From IMG/VR virus record IMGVR_UViG_3300017991_000001, positions 1 to 64,000 of that record: a DNA stretch of 64,000 bases, one strand, 5' to 3'. Position numbers and translations under genes: made by a program. This DNA is from a virus. Shown in pieces: positions 39,961 through 49,534 of the stretch (within the stretch, counting starts at the first letter, position 1; each line of letters begins with the position of its first letter). A model generated the notes under the pieces. The model saw nothing but the letters and a program-made list of their open reading frames with translations. It was not told where the DNA came from and did no database searches.

Positions 39961-41392
39961 ACCGCGTGTGCTGCTGCAGGGAAAGCAGCGCCTGCGTGAC
40001 GAGGACTTCGACGACGACTACGAACGGAGTCACCGGATCATCTGGCAGGTGACGCGCGCCTACCACGAGCGCCACAAGGAAATGATCCAGTGCGGACAGC
40101 TGTACGCCGAACTCGAGAAGCGCATGCTCGGCATGCCCGAGTTCGAGGACGTGCAGGTGCAGCAGGCGGTGTACAACCTGGCGCACGCGTGTTTCAAGAC
40201 CAAGGGTCTGATGCCGGAGCACGCGATCGAGATCCTGCAGGACTTCCTCAAGCAGCGGCGCGTGCGCACGCACCTGATGGAGGCCGCGGAGCGCGAGCGC
40301 CGTGACATGGACAAGGTGGTGGACGAGCTGGTGGACCGCCGGCGCGAGGCCACCATCACCATTGCCGAGCCGATCCAGCCGTTCAAGAAGGGCAACGCCT
40401 TCTTTGGCGTGCCCGAGCGCAAGCCGATCGGGGTGATGTTCGTCGACGCGCTGTTGGGGGGAGGGCCTCGCGCGGGTGAGGCCTACGGCTTTCTGGCGCC
40501 CACCGGGGGCGGCAAGACGACGCTCGTCAACCAGATGGGCACCGAGGCAGCACGCCGCAAGAACGTCTTCGTCATCTTCCACTACGAGCAGCGCCTGCAG
40601 GGCACGAAGGACGATCCGCACAATGAGTTCTGGATGGGCCCGTACGCCTACGCGCTGGGCATGACCAAGGAGCGGGTGGAGCAGATCCGCGACCCGAGGG
40701 ACTTCACGCCGGAGGAGATGGCGAAATACGAGAAGGTGACCGAGGAGATCGGCGACTACCTCTACTTCTACGACTTCTCGGGGGCCCGTGACACGGCCGG
40801 CGAGGGCGGCGTGGCGGAGGTGGATTCCTATCTGCTGGACCTGAAGAGCAGGGGCATCAAGGTGGCGGGCTTCGCCATCGACTGGTTCTGGCTGATGATG
40901 ATGCGCTCCATGCATCTGCACGAGTCGCAGCGGGATAACGCCGAGCGGCGTTACGCCCAGCAGCTGCTGGACCAGATCAAGAAGGTGGGCGAACGCCACG
41001 GCTGCTGGTGCTGGATCAACCACCAGTTGCAGGCGGCCAAGGGCGCCCAGTCACGCCAGCCCGTGAAGTGGAACGAGGCGGCCGAACTGAAGAGCTTCGC
41101 CTGGACGCTGGACTGTTGTTTCGGCCTCAACGGTTTCGACCACAAGGGCCGCGCGCGGCTGGAGATCTCCAAGGGCCGCAACCAGAAGTTGATGGGCGCG
41201 ACCGTGCAGTTGGACGGCGCCCGTGCCACGTTCAAGGGCCTTGAGGGCGATTGGGGGTGGGACGGAAGGAAGAAGGAATATACGCTCAAGGGCCAGGAAA
41301 ACGCGGTGCCTGTGGAACAACTGGGCGGCCCTGTCGCGAGGCAAGTTGAAAACTACTCGGGCGAAGGTGACATGCCCGTGGTTGACACCTAA
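39887..41392 (+). CDS. Replicative DNA helicase, DnaB-type
   Basis: 501 aa, GGAGGGG before ATG. RecA-like C-terminal domain with Walker A APTGGGKTT (about 204-212) and HYEQRLQG glutamate region; Walker B strand VAGFAIDWFW. N-terminal helical domain as in DnaB. Unwinds the fork 5' to 3' and would interact with the primase that follows at 0 bp. Confidence 0.85.
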   Translation: MAQEGNPHRITRHQLDLLLAHLIREPRVLLQGKQRLRDEDFDDDYERSHRIIWQVTRAYHERHKEMIQCGQLYAELEKRMLGMPEFEDVQVQQAVYNLAHACFKTKGLMPEHAIEILQDFLKQRRVRTHLMEAAERERRDMDKVVDELVDRRREATITIAEPIQPFKKGNAFFGVPERKPIGVMFVDALLGGGPRAGEAYGFLAPTGGGKTTLVNQMGTEAARRKNVFVIFHYEQRLQGTKDDPHNEFWMGPYAYALGMTKERVEQIRDPRDFTPEEMAKYEKVTEEIGDYLYFYDFSGARDTAGEGGVAEVDSYLLDLKSRGIKVAGFAIDWFWLMMMRSMHLHESQRDNAERRYAQQLLDQIKKVGERHGCWCWINHQLQAAKGAQSRQPVKWNEAAELKSFAWTLDCCFGLNGFDHKGRARLEISKGRNQKLMGATVQLDGARATFKGLEGDWGWDGRKKEYTLKGQENAVPVEQLGGPVARQVENYSGEGDMPVVDT

Positions 41393-42451
41393 ATGCTGAA
41401 TCCACGACTTTTCAAGTCGTTGGCCGATCGCTTCGGGAAGGTGAGGATCGCCAACGAAGGGGAGCGCATGCTCGTCAAGGAGGTGCCCGACGCCAAGCGT
41501 GAGGGCAGGACGCGCGAGATCCCCGAGACGTCCGGTGAGTACTACCGGGTCAACTGCCCCTACTGTCAGGACACCAAGGGTCGGCTGTGGATCAACCACC
41601 GCTGGAACACAAAGACGGCCGACGGCCGTCCGTGGGGCTGGTGGCTGGCGGTGTGCTACAACGAGAACTGCAACCTGAGCAGGCTGCGGGACGAGCTGGA
41701 GCTGTACCTGGTGGACAAGCCCACGATCAAGCGGGCCCACAAGGAGGCGTTCCAGAAGACGGTGCGGTTCAAGGAGGTGGCGTTGCCGGGGCGGTGCGTG
41801 CCGGTCTCGGGGCTGGAACCGGGACATCCGGCGAGGGCCTACCTCGCCAGGCGCAACTTCGACCCCTACGAGCTGGTGAAGCTTTTTGCCGTCCATTATT
41901 GCGTGGACGTGCCGGAGGACCCCGACGGGTTCGTGCCCGACACCAAGTGGCACGCGCGCATGGTGCGGGGGCGGCTGGTCATACCCATCTACCGGCTGGG
42001 CAAGCTGGTGGGCTGGCAGACCCGGGCCATCGACGACGAGTCGCATCCGAAGTACTACACGATGCCGGGCCTGAAGAAGCAGCACCTCATCTACAACGGC
42101 GACATGTGCCGCACCTACGACTTCGGCGTGGTGGTCGAGGGCGCCACCGACGTGTGGCGCGTGGGACCGCGCGGCGGCGGGGTGCTGGGCAAGGAGATCA
42201 GCTACTACCAGCGCCAGCTCATCTCGGCGTACTGGGGGGACGGGGCCATGTGCCTGCTGTTGGACCCCGAGGCGCTCGAGGACATCGACAAGGTCAACAA
42301 GATGATCAACCTCCGCGACGGCTTCAAGTGGGGCGCGTTCGCGTTGAGGCTCGCGCCGGGCCAGGACCCCGGCGGTATGGATCGATCCGATTTGTGGAGA
42401 CTCATATCAAGCTATGCTCGCACCAGGGGCATCCAACTCCTCTCTGTGTGA
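41393..42451 (+). CDS. DnaG-type primase
   Basis: 352 aa. N-terminal CPYCQD...CYNENC zinc-binding motif (about 54-97), then a TOPRIM-like core: VVEGATDVWR (about 244-253) supplies the catalytic glutamate, LLLDPEA the acidic DxD-like strand. Smaller than host DnaG, as is common in phages. Directly follows the helicase and overlaps the polymerase by 38 bp. Confidence 0.85.
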   Translation: MLNPRLFKSLADRFGKVRIANEGERMLVKEVPDAKREGRTREIPETSGEYYRVNCPYCQDTKGRLWINHRWNTKTADGRPWGWWLAVCYNENCNLSRLRDELELYLVDKPTIKRAHKEAFQKTVRFKEVALPGRCVPVSGLEPGHPARAYLARRNFDPYELVKLFAVHYCVDVPEDPDGFVPDTKWHARMVRGRLVIPIYRLGKLVGWQTRAIDDESHPKYYTMPGLKKQHLIYNGDMCRTYDFGVVVEGATDVWRVGPRGGGVLGKEISYYQRQLISAYWGDGAMCLLLDPEALEDIDKVNKMINLRDGFKWGAFALRLAPGQDPGGMDRSDLWRLISSYARTRGIQLLSV

Positions 42452-45400
42452 TCTGGACCACGTGGCGCTTGACCGGTTTCCGCTGACGGAGACCTACGAG
42501 CGCGCGAAGACGGAGTGGGGCTGTTTGAAAGAGGAGGAGGTGGCACGCACGCTCTTGTGGGGCGGCGGGATGGCGTCGTGGCTCTCCGTGGCCGACGGCA
42601 AGGACCGCGTCTCGCCGGTGCGCTGGGTGACGGGCACCCACATCGGCAACGGCACGCCGGGGCCCTATCCCCATTACGACGTGATGGTGGTGGGCAAGAT
42701 GCCCGGCGCCGAGGAGATCATGAAGGGCCGGGTGCTGTGCGGCAAGTCGGGGCAGCTGTTGTTGAAGGCCGCCATGGCGCGGGGCTGCCACTACCTGATC
42801 AGCAACGCCTACGGCACCAACGTGTGCCGCTTCGCGCCGCCCGACGGGAGCAGCAACCTCAAGCCCGCCCATGTCAAGGACTGCATGCCCATGCTCGCCC
42901 AGGAGCTGGCGATCAACAATCCCAAGTACGTGTTGCTATTGGGTACCGACGCGGTGAAGGCCTTCTTCGGCAACAAGTTCAACCTGTCGAAGGTGCGCAG
43001 CCACTGTTTCGTGCTGCCCACCCCGTACGCGCTGGGCGAGGAGCCGACCGACGCCGACATCCTGACCAACGAGGCCTACGACGCCGGCGTCAAGATCTAC
43101 GCCACCATCCACCCCGCGGCCGTGCTGCGCGAGATCGGGTTGCAGGCGGGCCTGGAGCGGGACCTGGAGCGGTTCGCCGGCCTGGTGTCCGGCGCGTTCC
43201 GCGGCAACAGCACCATCCAGCAGGACACGTACTACCACTACGTCCACCAGCACGCGCCCCTGAAGCACATCATCGACCAGATCCTCGCCGCCGGCATACG
43301 CGAGATCGCGGTCGACTGCGAGTGGGGCGGCACCTTCCCCACGGGTTCCCTGCGCACCATCCAGTTCTGCTGGGCGCCGAGGGAGGTGTGCGTCGTGATC
43401 CTGCGGCGCCAGCACATGCACGACGCCCAGCAACCGGGCGAGCGGGCGAAGATGATGATGGAGCTCAAGCGGCTCTTCCACCATCCCGGTATGAAGATCG
43501 TGGGCCACAACATCCGCGCTGACGCCAAGTGGCTGGCGCTGGAGGACCTGCCGATCATGGATCGGGTCAGCTTCGATACGATGCTGGCCGACCACATCCT
43601 GAACGAGAACGCCGAGCACGGGTTGGAGGAGTGCGCGGTCCGCATGACGGACATGGGCCGGTACGACCTGCCGCTGAAGAAGTGGCTCTCGGCCAACCCG
43701 CAGCCCAAGCACGCCGGCTTCGCCGAGGTGCCGGACGACATCCTGCACCCCTACTGCGCCTGCGACCCCGACGCGACCTTCCGGCTGATCGAGCCGCTGC
43801 GCAAGCGCCTGGCCCAGCCCGACCTGTCGAGGGTGCGCCACTGCTACGAGAAGATCGTGCTGCCTTGCATGCAGCCCGTGCACGAGATCGAGATGAACGG
43901 GTTGGCCGTGGACCAGGACCGCATGGAGGGCCTGGTATGGACCTACGACACCAAGAAGCGCGAGCTGATCGATCACCTGCGCGACCTCATCGGCGACCCG
44001 TACTTCAACTTCCGCTCCTACCCCCAAGTCTCCCGCCTGCTGTTCGGTAAGATCCACGAGGGTGGGCTGGAGCTGGTCCCGTTGAAGACCACGGAGAAGC
44101 CGGCCCGCATGTGGGACGACGTGCGCCACGTGCCGGAGCACGAGCTGGAGCGCCTCAACCCGTCCACGGACTCCGAGACGCTGAAGCATCTTGCCGCCGA
44201 GTACCCGGACGTGCCCATCGTCACGGCGCTGGCGGACCTGCGGCTGGTGGACCAGGTGTCCAAGAGTTTCATGCGGACGCCCGAGGTCGATCCCTACACG
44301 GGCGACGAGATCTACGAGTCGGGCCTGGTCGGCCACGTCGACCCGGACGGGCGCGTGCGGACATCCATCAATCAGATGTCCGAGACGGGCAGGTGGAAGA
44401 GTTCAGACCCCAACCTACAGAATCTTCCGAACCGGCAGGACGCCGAGCTGAAGCGGGTGATGGGGGAGGGTGTCCACAAGATACGCAGTTGCTTCATCGC
44501 CGACGAGACGGTGGAGGCCGTCGAGCGGTTGGAGCAGGGCTGGGTGCTGGTGGAGGCCGACTTCTCGTCCGCCGAAATCTTCACGCTCGGTTACCTGTCC
44601 GACTGCCCGAAGCTGTTGATGGACGCGAAGAGCGACCTGCACGGTCGCGGCGCGGTGAACTACTTCGGGGCGCCCAGGTGGGACGGGTTCGAGCAGGGCA
44701 TCAAGCCCCCGGAGGAGTGGTTGAAGGAGCACAAGCACCTTAGGGTGGGCGCCAAGTCGGTGAACTTCGGCATCCCCTATCAGCGTGGCGCCAAGGCCGT
44801 GGCGCGCGAGGTCACCAAGGCCACCAACGGCAAGGTGTCCTGCGACACGATGCAGGCGCAGGGGTACATCAACGGGTTCTACGAGACGTACCCCGAAGTC
44901 GACAACTTCGTGGAGATGGCGAAGGCTTCCGTGATCTTCCCGGGCTATCTGGACCAGCCCTTCGGCAGACGCAGGCGCTTCTCCTCCTTCGCGGACGATT
45001 CCGCCATCGCGGCACAGCAGCGCGAGGCGGTGAACTTCCCCATTCAGAGCACGGTGGCGGACCTGCTCAACACCGCCGTCTACAACCTCTGGATGTGGCG
45101 CAACGCCTACCCGGGCGAGGCCGAGTACCGGATCGTGCTGTGCATCCATGACTCGGTCTTCCTGGAAGTGCGCGGGCCGCACGTGCCCGTGGTCGTCGAC
45201 ACCATACTCCCGGCCTGCATGCGGCACGGGGCCGTGGCTCCCATGTGGAAGCCCGAGTGTTACAAGCTGTCGAACCGTGGAAAACCGAAACGTGGAGAAC
45301 CGTTTTACACGAAACCGACGCGACCATTCTCGTTGGACATCGACGTGGAGTTGATGACGAGATGGGGATCGGAACCGGACCCGGACGAGCTGGTGCGCAG

Positions 45401-45452
45401 GGGCGTGCCGGTGAACTGGGTCGAGGCAAACGTGAAGAAAGGTGCACAGTAA
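42414..45452 (+). CDS. Family A DNA polymerase with N-terminal UDG-like domain
   Basis: 1012 aa. N-terminal domain resembles family-4 uracil-DNA glycosylases: VGKMPGAEEIMKGRVLCGKSG (about 90-110), NAYGTNVCRF, PKYVLLLGTDAV and IHPAAVLRE. Then a 3'-5' exonuclease: VDCEWGG (about 301), GHNIRADAKW, YCACDPDAT. Polymerase motif A DFSSAE (about 716), motif B KSVNFGIPY (about 782), motif C HDS (about 911). SPO1-like phage polymerases also carry such a domain. Whether it still excises uracil or only senses it is unknown. Confidence 0.92.
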   Translation: MLAPGASNSSLCDLDHVALDRFPLTETYERAKTEWGCLKEEEVARTLLWGGGMASWLSVADGKDRVSPVRWVTGTHIGNGTPGPYPHYDVMVVGKMPGAEEIMKGRVLCGKSGQLLLKAAMARGCHYLISNAYGTNVCRFAPPDGSSNLKPAHVKDCMPMLAQELAINNPKYVLLLGTDAVKAFFGNKFNLSKVRSHCFVLPTPYALGEEPTDADILTNEAYDAGVKIYATIHPAAVLREIGLQAGLERDLERFAGLVSGAFRGNSTIQQDTYYHYVHQHAPLKHIIDQILAAGIREIAVDCEWGGTFPTGSLRTIQFCWAPREVCVVILRRQHMHDAQQPGERAKMMMELKRLFHHPGMKIVGHNIRADAKWLALEDLPIMDRVSFDTMLADHILNENAEHGLEECAVRMTDMGRYDLPLKKWLSANPQPKHAGFAEVPDDILHPYCACDPDATFRLIEPLRKRLAQPDLSRVRHCYEKIVLPCMQPVHEIEMNGLAVDQDRMEGLVWTYDTKKRELIDHLRDLIGDPYFNFRSYPQVSRLLFGKIHEGGLELVPLKTTEKPARMWDDVRHVPEHELERLNPSTDSETLKHLAAEYPDVPIVTALADLRLVDQVSKSFMRTPEVDPYTGDEIYESGLVGHVDPDGRVRTSINQMSETGRWKSSDPNLQNLPNRQDAELKRVMGEGVHKIRSCFIADETVEAVERLEQGWVLVEADFSSAEIFTLGYLSDCPKLLMDAKSDLHGRGAVNYFGAPRWDGFEQGIKPPEEWLKEHKHLRVGAKSVNFGIPYQRGAKAVAREVTKATNGKVSCDTMQAQGYINGFYETYPEVDNFVEMAKASVIFPGYLDQPFGRRRRFSSFADDSAIAAQQREAVNFPIQSTVADLLNTAVYNLWMWRNAYPGEAEYRIVLCIHDSVFLEVRGPHVPVVVDTILPACMRHGAVAPMWKPECYKLSNRGKPKRGEPFYTKPTRPFSLDIDVELMTRWGSEPDPDELVRRGVPVNWVEANVKKGAQ

Positions 45453-47081
45453 ATGGGTTACAACGACGAAGTGCCGTCCGGCCAGGGGCTGGATGGTCTG
45501 CCCGGCTTTTTCATCAAGAAGTCAGGCGCCCCGCACACGACGCAGTTCCTGAACTTCGGCAATCCGACCGTCTTCAGGATACTGCCGGAGATCAACGTCA
45601 ACGGGCATGAGGTGCCCTGGCGGCTGGGTCCGGGGCAGGGCGAGTTCTCGAACTGGATCAAGGGTTTGAGGGTCGCCACCAAGATGGGGGTGAACGGCAA
45701 GTTCACCTGCATCGCCAACGTGAAGGGCAAGCCCCCTCGGGAGCTTGGCCCCATCGACGTCTTTGCCAATGCCGTACACAAGGCCGTCGAGCGCAACAAG
45801 CGCGCCTTCCCGGAGGAGTGGGAGGACTGGGTGACGTATCTCCCCAAAACCGGCATCAAGCTGGGCATCCCGGACTATCACGCCGGCGTGCAGGGCCTCC
45901 TGTTCGAGCACGGAGGCAAGCAGTTCATGGACGAGAAGGGTAATCCGCAGCCCAGGCACCCGGTCATCCTGTTGATGAAGACCAGTGCCCGGTTCAAGCT
46001 GCAGGACATGTGCAACGTGGAGGTGCCGGGCTACTCGGGCGCCCCCGAGGATTACAACCGGCGCTATCCGATCGGGGACGCCTTCTCCCTCGGGGGTGGC
46101 CACCTGCTCAAGATCTTCCCGGTGCCGGACGACGGCTCCACGCGGGCCCACTACGACATCGAGGTGTTGCAGGAGGTGGTGCCCATTCCGAAGTCGGTGT
46201 CCATGGAATGGCGTCCTTGGGACGAGATCCTGGACTACCTGGACGAGGCCCAGCAGGTTAACCTCGTCGTCAACCACTTCCCGCCGGAGGTGGTGGACTT
46301 CGCGCTCAGCCAGGGACAGTACGGACATCTCGTGCCGCCCCACGTGAAGGGCGCGTTCGAGCAGATGCGTTTGCGGATGCAGGGTGGCGGCGGCGTGGCC
46401 GTGCAGCCGTACGGCACGCAGGGGTATCAGCAACCTCAGCAGCCCCAGCAGCCCCAGCAGCCCCAGCAGCCGCAGGGGCAGATCCAGGCGGCTCCGGTAC
46501 CCGCCGAGGTACCCGCCGTGGACTCCCCCGAGTTGAGGCAGAGCGTGGGCACGCAGGCAACTCAGCCGGCTGCCACGCCTCCCGCCACCGGACCCATCGT
46601 CAACTTCGGGGAGCAGAACTATACGCAGCCCTCGCCCACGGCGAGTCCTGCGCAGCCCGCCCAGCCCGCCCAGCCGGCGCAGCCCGCACAACCCGTGCAG
46701 CCTGCCCAACCGGCGCAACCGGCGCAGCCCGCTCAGCCCACCCAACCGGTCAGGGCTGTAAACTTCGGTGGTGCGGAGGCACAGACTCCGATGCCGGCAC
46801 CGGAATCTCAGGCCACTACGGCTGCACCACCGCCTCCGCAGCCGCCCAACGACCCGGACGTGCCGCCGCCTCCACAGGTGGCGCCCGCGCCCAACGCCGC
46901 ACCCGCGGCGGCAGCAGCCACGCCTGAGCAGTTCAACCAGCCTGTGGCCGGGGGTCAGGCTCCGCAGCAACCCATCGGCGATCCCGCGCAGACGCAGAAC
47001 GCGCAGGCCGATACGCTCGCCCGTCTCCGGGCGGCGCGTGAGCAGGTCGACGGACAGGCTCCGCAGCAACCGCAGCAGTAG
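45453..47081 (+). CDS. Putative ssDNA-binding protein with long Pro/Gln tail
   Basis: 542 aa. The N-terminal 300 residues have a start (KKSGAPHTTQFLNF, then VFRILPEI) like phage ssDNA-binding proteins of the gp32 type, and no enzymatic motif. Residues about 325-540 are low-complexity P, Q, A repeats, unusual in length. Lies between polymerase and RecA, as expected for a replisome SSB. Function is inferred from context. Confidence 0.6.
   Translation: MGYNDEVPSGQGLDGLPGFFIKKSGAPHTTQFLNFGNPTVFRILPEINVNGHEVPWRLGPGQGEFSNWIKGLRVATKMGVNGKFTCIANVKGKPPRELGPIDVFANAVHKAVERNKRAFPEEWEDWVTYLPKTGIKLGIPDYHAGVQGLLFEHGGKQFMDEKGNPQPRHPVILLMKTSARFKLQDMCNVEVPGYSGAPEDYNRRYPIGDAFSLGGGHLLKIFPVPDDGSTRAHYDIEVLQEVVPIPKSVSMEWRPWDEILDYLDEAQQVNLVVNHFPPEVVDFALSQGQYGHLVPPHVKGAFEQMRLRMQGGGGVAVQPYGTQGYQQPQQPQQPQQPQQPQGQIQAAPVPAEVPAVDSPELRQSVGTQATQPAATPPATGPIVNFGEQNYTQPSPTASPAQPAQPAQPAQPAQPVQPAQPAQPAQPAQPTQPVRAVNFGGAEAQTPMPAPESQATTAAPPPPQPPNDPDVPPPPQVAPAPNAAPAAAAATPEQFNQPVAGGQAPQQPIGDPAQTQNAQADTLARLRAAREQVDGQAPQQPQQ
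46431..46476 (+). repeat. 9-bp tandem repeat CAGCAGCCC inside the putative SSB gene
   Basis: About five copies encode repeated P-Q-Q units. Slippage here would change tail length by three residues per copy. Confidence 0.8.
46650..46742 (+). repeat. 9-bp tandem repeat CAGCCCGCC inside the putative SSB gene
   Basis: About ten imperfect copies encode P-A-Q units in the disordered tail. Confidence 0.8.
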
Positions 47082-47091
47082 GAGGTGACCT

Positions 47092-48426
47092 TTGGCGAAA
47101 GCTAAGAAAAAGGCCGCCAAGAAGGGGGGAAAGGTGACCCAGCGTCACCTTTCCCCCACGATGCAGTCCCTGCTTGGTGAGGCCAAGACAAAGTTTCCCG
47201 ACGGCAGCTACATGGGCAAGAAGGCCGACGAGCAGTACTTCGGCGTGCCCATCCCGTGCCTGGCGCTGCAGTGGGTGATCAAGAACACCTGCCTGCCGCT
47301 GGGCAGCATGATCGGGTTGGCGGGGCCGTCGCAGTCCCATAAGAGCACCCTCGGGTTCGAGTTTGCCCGATGGGTGATGACCCACAACGGGTACACCCAC
47401 CTGATCGAGAACGAGGGCGGCAAGTACGACACCGTGCTCATCCGTTCCCTGCTGGGGGACGAGAACTTCGAGAACAGGTTCCTGATCTCGGAGGTGGAGA
47501 ACGCCACCGAGGCCCAGAAGAAGCTCACGGCCACGGCGAAGGCGATCAGGGAGAACAAGCAGCGCGACGAGATGTGGCTGATCGACCTGGACTCCATGGC
47601 CGGCTCCGAGACCGAGGACCAGACCAAGGAGATCGACAAGGACGGGTTCGCCGGCCGGGCGCACGCGGTCACGGCGCTGTCGTGGACGCGCTACCTCAAG
47701 CGCCTGGTGGCGCTGCTCAACACCTTCCCGGCGATCTTCCTGTCCGTGAACCACCTCAAGGAGAAGCCCAGCACCATGCCGGGCCGGCCGGCCAAGAAGA
47801 CCACGCCGGGCGGCGCGGCCCAGCGTTTCCACAGCGCGATCTACTTCTGGGTGACACGTGTCAGCGCCTCCGACCGAAAGGAGTGGGAGGTGGACGGAGA
47901 GACCATCGTGCGGCCGACCCTCGTGCGCACCATCCAGCTGGAGTGCGAGAAGTCCTCGATCGGGCCGGACAAGCGCCGCATCTACGTGGACCTGTGCTTC
48001 TACGACGGGCTGGACGGCAAGCCCCACGCCTACGTGGACTGGGACGCGGCCACGGCCGTCTTCCTGGCGGAGCAGCAGAAGGAGTACGGGGTCCTGCGGG
48101 AGGGCGACAAGGCCAGTTACGTGCGCCTGCGGGAGGTGCTGCACGTCGACGTGAACAGCAACCGCTACACCTGCCCGGCGCTGGACCTGGAGGGGGTGGA
48201 GGCCCAGACGCTGGGCCATGCGGTCCACACCGACCCCGCCCTGATGGACCGGCTGGTCCACTTCTTCGGCATCAAGCGCAACCTGGTCTGGGCGGGCGCG
48301 CTGCCCGTGCCGGAGTTCGAGCCGCCCGAACCCGACGAGAACGGGGACACGGAGAAGCCCGAGGGCAGCATCGACGAGGCGGAGCGCGGGGGCCTGATCA
48401 ACGAGGATGTGGCTTTAGAAGGTTGA
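47092..48426 (+). CDS. RecA/UvsX-type recombinase
   Basis: 444 aa from TTG 47092, GGAGGTGACC upstream. Basic N-terminus, Walker A AGPSQSHKSTLG (about 76-87), Walker B MWLIDLDSM (about 160-168), L1/L2-like region SVNHLKEKP...TPGGAAQRFHSAIYFWVTRV (shown in parts). The Walker A has His where Gly precedes the Lys, which is rare. Acts in strand exchange; clusters with polymerase and SSB. Confidence 0.85.
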   Translation: MAKAKKKAAKKGGKVTQRHLSPTMQSLLGEAKTKFPDGSYMGKKADEQYFGVPIPCLALQWVIKNTCLPLGSMIGLAGPSQSHKSTLGFEFARWVMTHNGYTHLIENEGGKYDTVLIRSLLGDENFENRFLISEVENATEAQKKLTATAKAIRENKQRDEMWLIDLDSMAGSETEDQTKEIDKDGFAGRAHAVTALSWTRYLKRLVALLNTFPAIFLSVNHLKEKPSTMPGRPAKKTTPGGAAQRFHSAIYFWVTRVSASDRKEWEVDGETIVRPTLVRTIQLECEKSSIGPDKRRIYVDLCFYDGLDGKPHAYVDWDAATAVFLAEQQKEYGVLREGDKASYVRLREVLHVDVNSNRYTCPALDLEGVEAQTLGHAVHTDPALMDRLVHFFGIKRNLVWAGALPVPEFEPPEPDENGDTEKPEGSIDEAERGGLINEDVALEG

Positions 48427-48470
48427 CGTAGTTTGTTGGCGGGGTATGCTCCGGTTTGATTGACCCGGAG
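48423..48470 (+). promoter_or_regulatory. Promoter with hairpin ahead of XRE regulator
   Basis: TTGACG (48423-48428), 16 bp, TATGCT (48445-48450). CTCCGG/CCGGAG (48449-48454/48465-48470) forms a stem that covers the GGAG ribosome site of the next gene. Suggests autoregulation or translational control. Confidence 0.45.
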
Positions 48471-48479
48471 AACTTTGCC

Positions 48480-49058
48480 ATGGCAAGAGTACTTGCGACA
48501 ACCGAGATACGCACCCGCAGGGGGATGCTCATCGCCCAGGTGGGCGAGGAGGGCAAGGCCGAACGCAACGTCCGGCCGGCTGACCACGACAACTACGGCA
48601 AGGTCTTCGTGCGGTGGAGGGGCCTGCGCCACGGCTACTGGGTGAGGCCCGACGACATCCGTTTCGCCGGGGCCGCCAGGCCCGAATCCTTCATCGCCGT
48701 GCGGGTCGCACACGCCAGGGCGGAGGACAACGGAGGGGAGCTCCCGGCGCTGCCGCGGGGCTCCTTCTCGTTTGATTACGACTTTGGCAGCAACCTCAAG
48801 CTGATACGCCGTGCCCGCTCCCTGTCACAAGGCGAGCTGGGTGCCCAGATGGGCAAGCACGGCCTGCCGCTGGCGCAGTCCACCATCTCCTATCGGGAGT
48901 CGTCTCCCGAGGCCCCGGGCCGCGAGTTCCTGCGAGCCGCCGCCCGCGCCCTGGAGGTACCGCCCTTCGTCTTCCTGTTTCCCCTCGCCAAGCTCGGGGA
49001 GTACGCGGCGGCGAAGCGCTTTCTGCTCAACATGTCGAGTGCCATGGCCGAGGCCTGA
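48480..49058 (+). CDS. XRE-family regulator with N-terminal extra domain
   Basis: 192 aa from ATG 48480. The C-half (about 108-175) has the Cro/CI pattern: NLKLIRRARSLSQGELGAQM, then STISYRESSPEAPG and ALEVPPFVF. The N-half is a small beta domain. Preceded by its own promoter candidate and a stem over its ribosome site. Probably controls phage gene expression. Confidence 0.75.
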   Translation: MARVLATTEIRTRRGMLIAQVGEEGKAERNVRPADHDNYGKVFVRWRGLRHGYWVRPDDIRFAGAARPESFIAVRVAHARAEDNGGELPALPRGSFSFDYDFGSNLKLIRRARSLSQGELGAQMGKHGLPLAQSTISYRESSPEAPGREFLRAAARALEVPPFVFLFPLAKLGEYAAAKRFLLNMSSAMAEA

Positions 49059-49534
49059 TGGATTCAGCACTGGAACGCATGAAGGACAATCTGCGTGACG
49101 CGGAGGGCGAGAGCCGCAAGGCTTTCGAGGTCCGGGTCGCGAAGGTCCTTTGCAGGTACTACGAGATACGCGCCGCGCCCAAGCACCCGCTCTTCGGGCT
49201 GCAGTGGTTCAGGGATCATTGCGATTCGTTTCCCATGAACCTGGACGCCCAGCGCATCAACGTGAACATAGACAGCATGTTCCGCGCGATCACCAGGACC
49301 CCCGCGTGGAAGGCCTACATGCACATGCTGATCGAGTACGACTTCGAGCCCTGCGCCCTGGTGGTCACCTACAAGGGGCAGGGCCTTTACGTCTTGCACA
49401 ACAACTGGTCGCTGACGCCCATCGCCGGGCACACGCGGCTGGTCAGGCGGGCGAAGTCCTCCAACTACAAGGGGGCGATCTTCGAGCCGCTGGAAGCCTT
49501 TCTGACCGCCCTGACGGGAAGGAACCCCATATGA
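49058..49534 (+). CDS. Hypothetical protein
   Basis: 158 aa, 1-bp overlap with the regulator. Helical N-half with charged residues, beta C-half (EPCALVVTYKGQGLYVLHNN). Unknown. Confidence 0.6.
   Translation: MDSALERMKDNLRDAEGESRKAFEVRVAKVLCRYYEIRAAPKHPLFGLQWFRDHCDSFPMNLDAQRINVNIDSMFRAITRTPAWKAYMHMLIEYDFEPCALVVTYKGQGLYVLHNNWSLTPIAGHTRLVRRAKSSNYKGAIFEPLEAFLTALTGRNPI

Noticed and set aside
45522-47120. 532-codon minus ORF opposite the putative SSB gene
   Set aside because: Its leucine/arginine-glycine low complexity mirrors the P/Q repeats of the plus gene.
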